Assembly (NCBI GenBank): GCA_041577935.1
Contig: JBFGIA010000054.1
Coordinates: forward strand, 1-16,044
DNA from: CAMYLR01 sp041577935
GTDB taxonomy: Bacteria > Gemmatimonadota > Gemmatimonadetes > JACCXV01 > JAHWKZ01
Direction of reading: 5' to 3'
DNA length: 16,044 nt
Shown here: positions 14,868-16,044 of the stretch, piece by piece
How the letters are laid out: each line of letters begins with the position of its first letter
Position numbering within the stretch: position 1 is the first letter of the stretch
Translations under genes and position numbers: made by a program
The notes under the pieces: generated by a model
Seen by the model: the letters and a program-made list of their open reading frames with translations, nothing else
Databases searched by the model: none
What the model was told of the DNA's origin: nothing

Positions 14868-15442
14868 GCGGCGACCTCTTCTGGATCCTGATCTCGGCGA
14901 TGGTTGTCAACAACTTTACGCTCGCGCTGTTCCTCGGGTTGTGTCCGTTCATGGGCGTGTCGGCGCGCGTCGCCACCGCGCTGCGGATGGGTGGGGCGAA
15001 CATTTTCGTGATGGTCATTACGTCGCTGACGGTTTGGGTTCTCAACACGTTCGTGCTGACGTACGCGCCCTACTTACGACTGATCTCGTTTATCGTCGTG
15101 ATCGCGTCGCTGGTCCAGATCGTCGAGATGACGATCAAGAAACTGAGCCCGACGCTGTTTCGCGAGCTCGGCATCTTTCTGCCGCTGATCACGACGAATT
15201 GTGCGATCCTGGGGTTGGCGATCTTCCAGACGAATCGCGGTTATGGTTTTCTGGAAGGGCTCTCCTTCGCGATCGGTGCTGGGCTGGGGTTGGCACTGGC
15301 GCTGGTTCTCATGGCGTCGATCCGCCAACAGACCGAGCTCTCCGACTTGCCAGGGTTGGCCCGCGGGATGGGGCTCGTGCTGATTGTCGCCGCCAGTTTG
15401 TCGATGGCGTTCATGGGCTTCGCCGGGTTGTTGAGCTCATGA
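14864..15442 (+). CDS. rnfA: Rnf complex subunit RnfA, membrane subunit
   Basis: This 192-residue, six-helix protein is homologous to NqrE and partners RnfE in an inverted arrangement around the intramembrane Fe-S centre. The ligand cysteines are Cys27 in GLCPFMGVS and Cys113 in TTNCAILG, matching the equivalent positions in RnfE. The N-terminal VVNNFTL stretch is a family hallmark. ATG at 14864 follows a GGAGG ribosome binding site at 14854-14858 and overlaps the rnfE stop; longer upstream readings of this frame lie inside rnfE and lack similarity. Confidence 0.95.
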   Translation: MSGDLFWILISAMVVNNFTLALFLGLCPFMGVSARVATALRMGGANIFVMVITSLTVWVLNTFVLTYAPYLRLISFIVVIASLVQIVEMTIKKLSPTLFRELGIFLPLITTNCAILGLAIFQTNRGYGFLEGLSFAIGAGLGLALALVLMASIRQQTELSDLPGLARGMGLVLIVAASLSMAFMGFAGLLSS

Positions 15443-15609
15443 CCGTCGTCGTTGCCATGCTAGCGGGGGCCACGCTGTTCATCGTGTTCGCGTTGGTGAT
15501 GCTCCAGTCGGGTAAAGACCCGGCGTGTGGCACTTGCGGGAGACGCGACCGGACGGGGTGCGAAACTTGTGGTGTCGAAACAGTCGATGAGGAGTGGAAC
15601 GATGATTGA
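15439..15609 (+). CDS. NqrM-like small membrane protein, probable Fe-S/iron maturation factor for RnfA/RnfE
   Basis: This 56-residue protein has one membrane helix (about residues 2-23) followed by a soluble tail with four cysteines in two pairs: Cys30/Cys33 in CGTC and Cys41/Cys44 in CETCG. It ends in an acidic tail. Size, topology and cysteine spacing resemble NqrM (DUF539), which is needed to mature Na+-NQR and is thought to supply iron to the NqrD/NqrE centre; nqrM commonly sits next to apbE. Here it sits between rnfA and apbE, four bases overlapping the former and eight the latter. The same role for the RnfA/RnfE centre is therefore likely. The assignment rests on pattern and context, not on an alignment. 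A generic zinc-ribbon membrane protein is the alternative. Confidence 0.75.
   Translation: MTVVVAMLAGATLFIVFALVMLQSGKDPACGTCGRRDRTGCETCGVETVDEEWNDD
15589..15604 (+). promoter_or_regulatory. Ribosome binding site fixing the apbE start
   Basis: GAGGAG at 15589-15594 is seven bases before ATG 15602. This fixes the start inside the end of the preceding small gene (8-base overlap). Confidence 0.75.
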
Positions 15610-16044
15610 GCCCAACCAGGATCGACAATCTCTGCCCGATCGACGGCTGTTTCTGACGCTCGGGATCGGCGCCTTCGTGGTCGCATCGCTGCCGCGGGCG
15701 ATGCGACCCGGACGGCACGTGATTCGGCGCACCGCGCCCGTCATGGGCACGACCGCCGAGCTCGCCGTCGTTCATCAGAACCCGCGCTATGCGCACGGGG
15801 CGATCGACGCTGCGCTCGATGCGCTGCGGTGGGTCGATCGAACAATGACGCGATTCAACGCGGTTTCGGACATTGGCCGGGCGAACCGATTGGCGGCGAC
15901 ACAACCGGTCGTCATCAGTGAGCCGACCGCGAATGTTCTGGCGGAAGCGTTGCGCTGGGCTGACGCGAGCGACGGTGCGTTCGACCCGTGTCTGGCCAAT
16001 GCCGTGGTGCTCTGGGACGTGGAGCAACGCGTGACCCCGCCCCC
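15602..16044 (+). CDS. apbE: FAD:protein FMN transferase ApbE, N-terminal part (cut by window end)
   Basis: ApbE transfers FMN from FAD to Thr of RnfD and RnfG. Only the first 147 codons are in the window; the frame is still open at the edge. The N-terminus has RRLFLT at 14-19 followed by a hydrophobic stretch (about 18-31), which looks like a Tat-type signal, though the residue before RR is Asp instead of the usual Ser/Thr. Family motifs seen are VMGTTAEL at 47-54, FNAVSDIGRANR (the usual S-x-I/L-x-x-L/A-N region) and GAFDPCLANAV followed by LW. The Mg-binding and C-terminal motifs lie outside the window. As last visible gene it completes the flavinylation needs of the Rnf genes just upstream. 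Further genes may follow. Confidence 0.92.
   Translation, partial: MIEPNQDRQSLPDRRLFLTLGIGAFVVASLPRAMRPGRHVIRRTAPVMGTTAELAVVHQNPRYAHGAIDAALDALRWVDRTMTRFNAVSDIGRANRLAATQPVVISEPTANVLAEALRWADASDGAFDPCLANAVVLWDVEQRVTPP

Larger units (their letters stand above)
1474..16044 (+). other. Single 12-gene operon: two 2-oxoacid oxidoreductases plus Rnf and its maturation genes
   Basis: Eleven consecutive junctions show no gap longer than four bases. Eight are 4-base start/stop overlaps (korA/korB, unknown/rnfB, rnfB/PFOR-like, rnfC/D, D/G, G/E, E/A, A/small gene). Two are longer overlaps (11 and 8 bases) and one is a 4-base gap. No internal terminator or room for an internal intergenic promoter is visible. 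The right end is not in the window. Confidence 0.9.

Overview
The window reads as a GC-rich bacterial chromosome segment (I estimate a little over 60 % G+C). It uses Shine-Dalgarno signals and ATG, GTG and TTG starts, and all its genes lie on the plus strand. I see no phage, insertion sequence, CRISPR array, tRNA or rRNA. A membrane-bound Rnf complex, Fe-S 2-oxoacid oxidoreductases and a probable Tat-type ApbE suggest a Gram-negative-type bacterium with ferredoxin-based metabolism. I cannot name the phylum; Myxococcota/Desulfobacterota- or Planctomycetota-like groups would fit, but this is a guess.

Layout. Positions 1-100 hold nothing I can assign. Two stand-alone genes follow: an SGNH/GDSL hydrolase (101-820) and a small membrane methyltransferase of the isoprenylcysteine carboxyl methyltransferase type (900-1349), which may be transcribed leaderless. 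After a 124-base gap with weak promoter-like and terminator-like sequence, one long operon runs from 1474 off the right edge. Its order is korA, korB, an unknown 342-residue protein, rnfB, a 1678-residue PFOR-like enzyme, rnfC, rnfD, rnfG, rnfE, rnfA, a 56-residue NqrM-like protein, and apbE (cut by the window end). Eight of the eleven junctions are 4-base start/stop overlaps (ATGA, GTGA, TTGA), two are longer overlaps, and the only gap is 4 bases. The genes are therefore almost certainly co-transcribed and translationally coupled.

How the genes fit together. KorAB and the PFOR-like protein each interconvert a 2-oxoacid + CoA with an acyl-CoA + CO2, using low-potential Fe-S electrons. RnfABCDGE exchanges such electrons with NAD(H) while moving ions across the membrane. 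ApbE attaches the FMN groups of RnfD and RnfG, and the NqrM-like protein probably helps build the intramembrane Fe-S centre of RnfA/RnfE. No separate ferredoxin gene is present. Instead the PFOR-like enzyme carries its own C-terminal ferredoxin domain on an Ala/Pro/Glu linker. My main hypothesis is a physically coupled 2-oxoacid oxidoreductase-Rnf assembly, with the tethered ferredoxin as electron shuttle and the unknown 342-residue protein as a structural or regulatory part. The same set could run in reverse, with Rnf driving reductive carboxylations.
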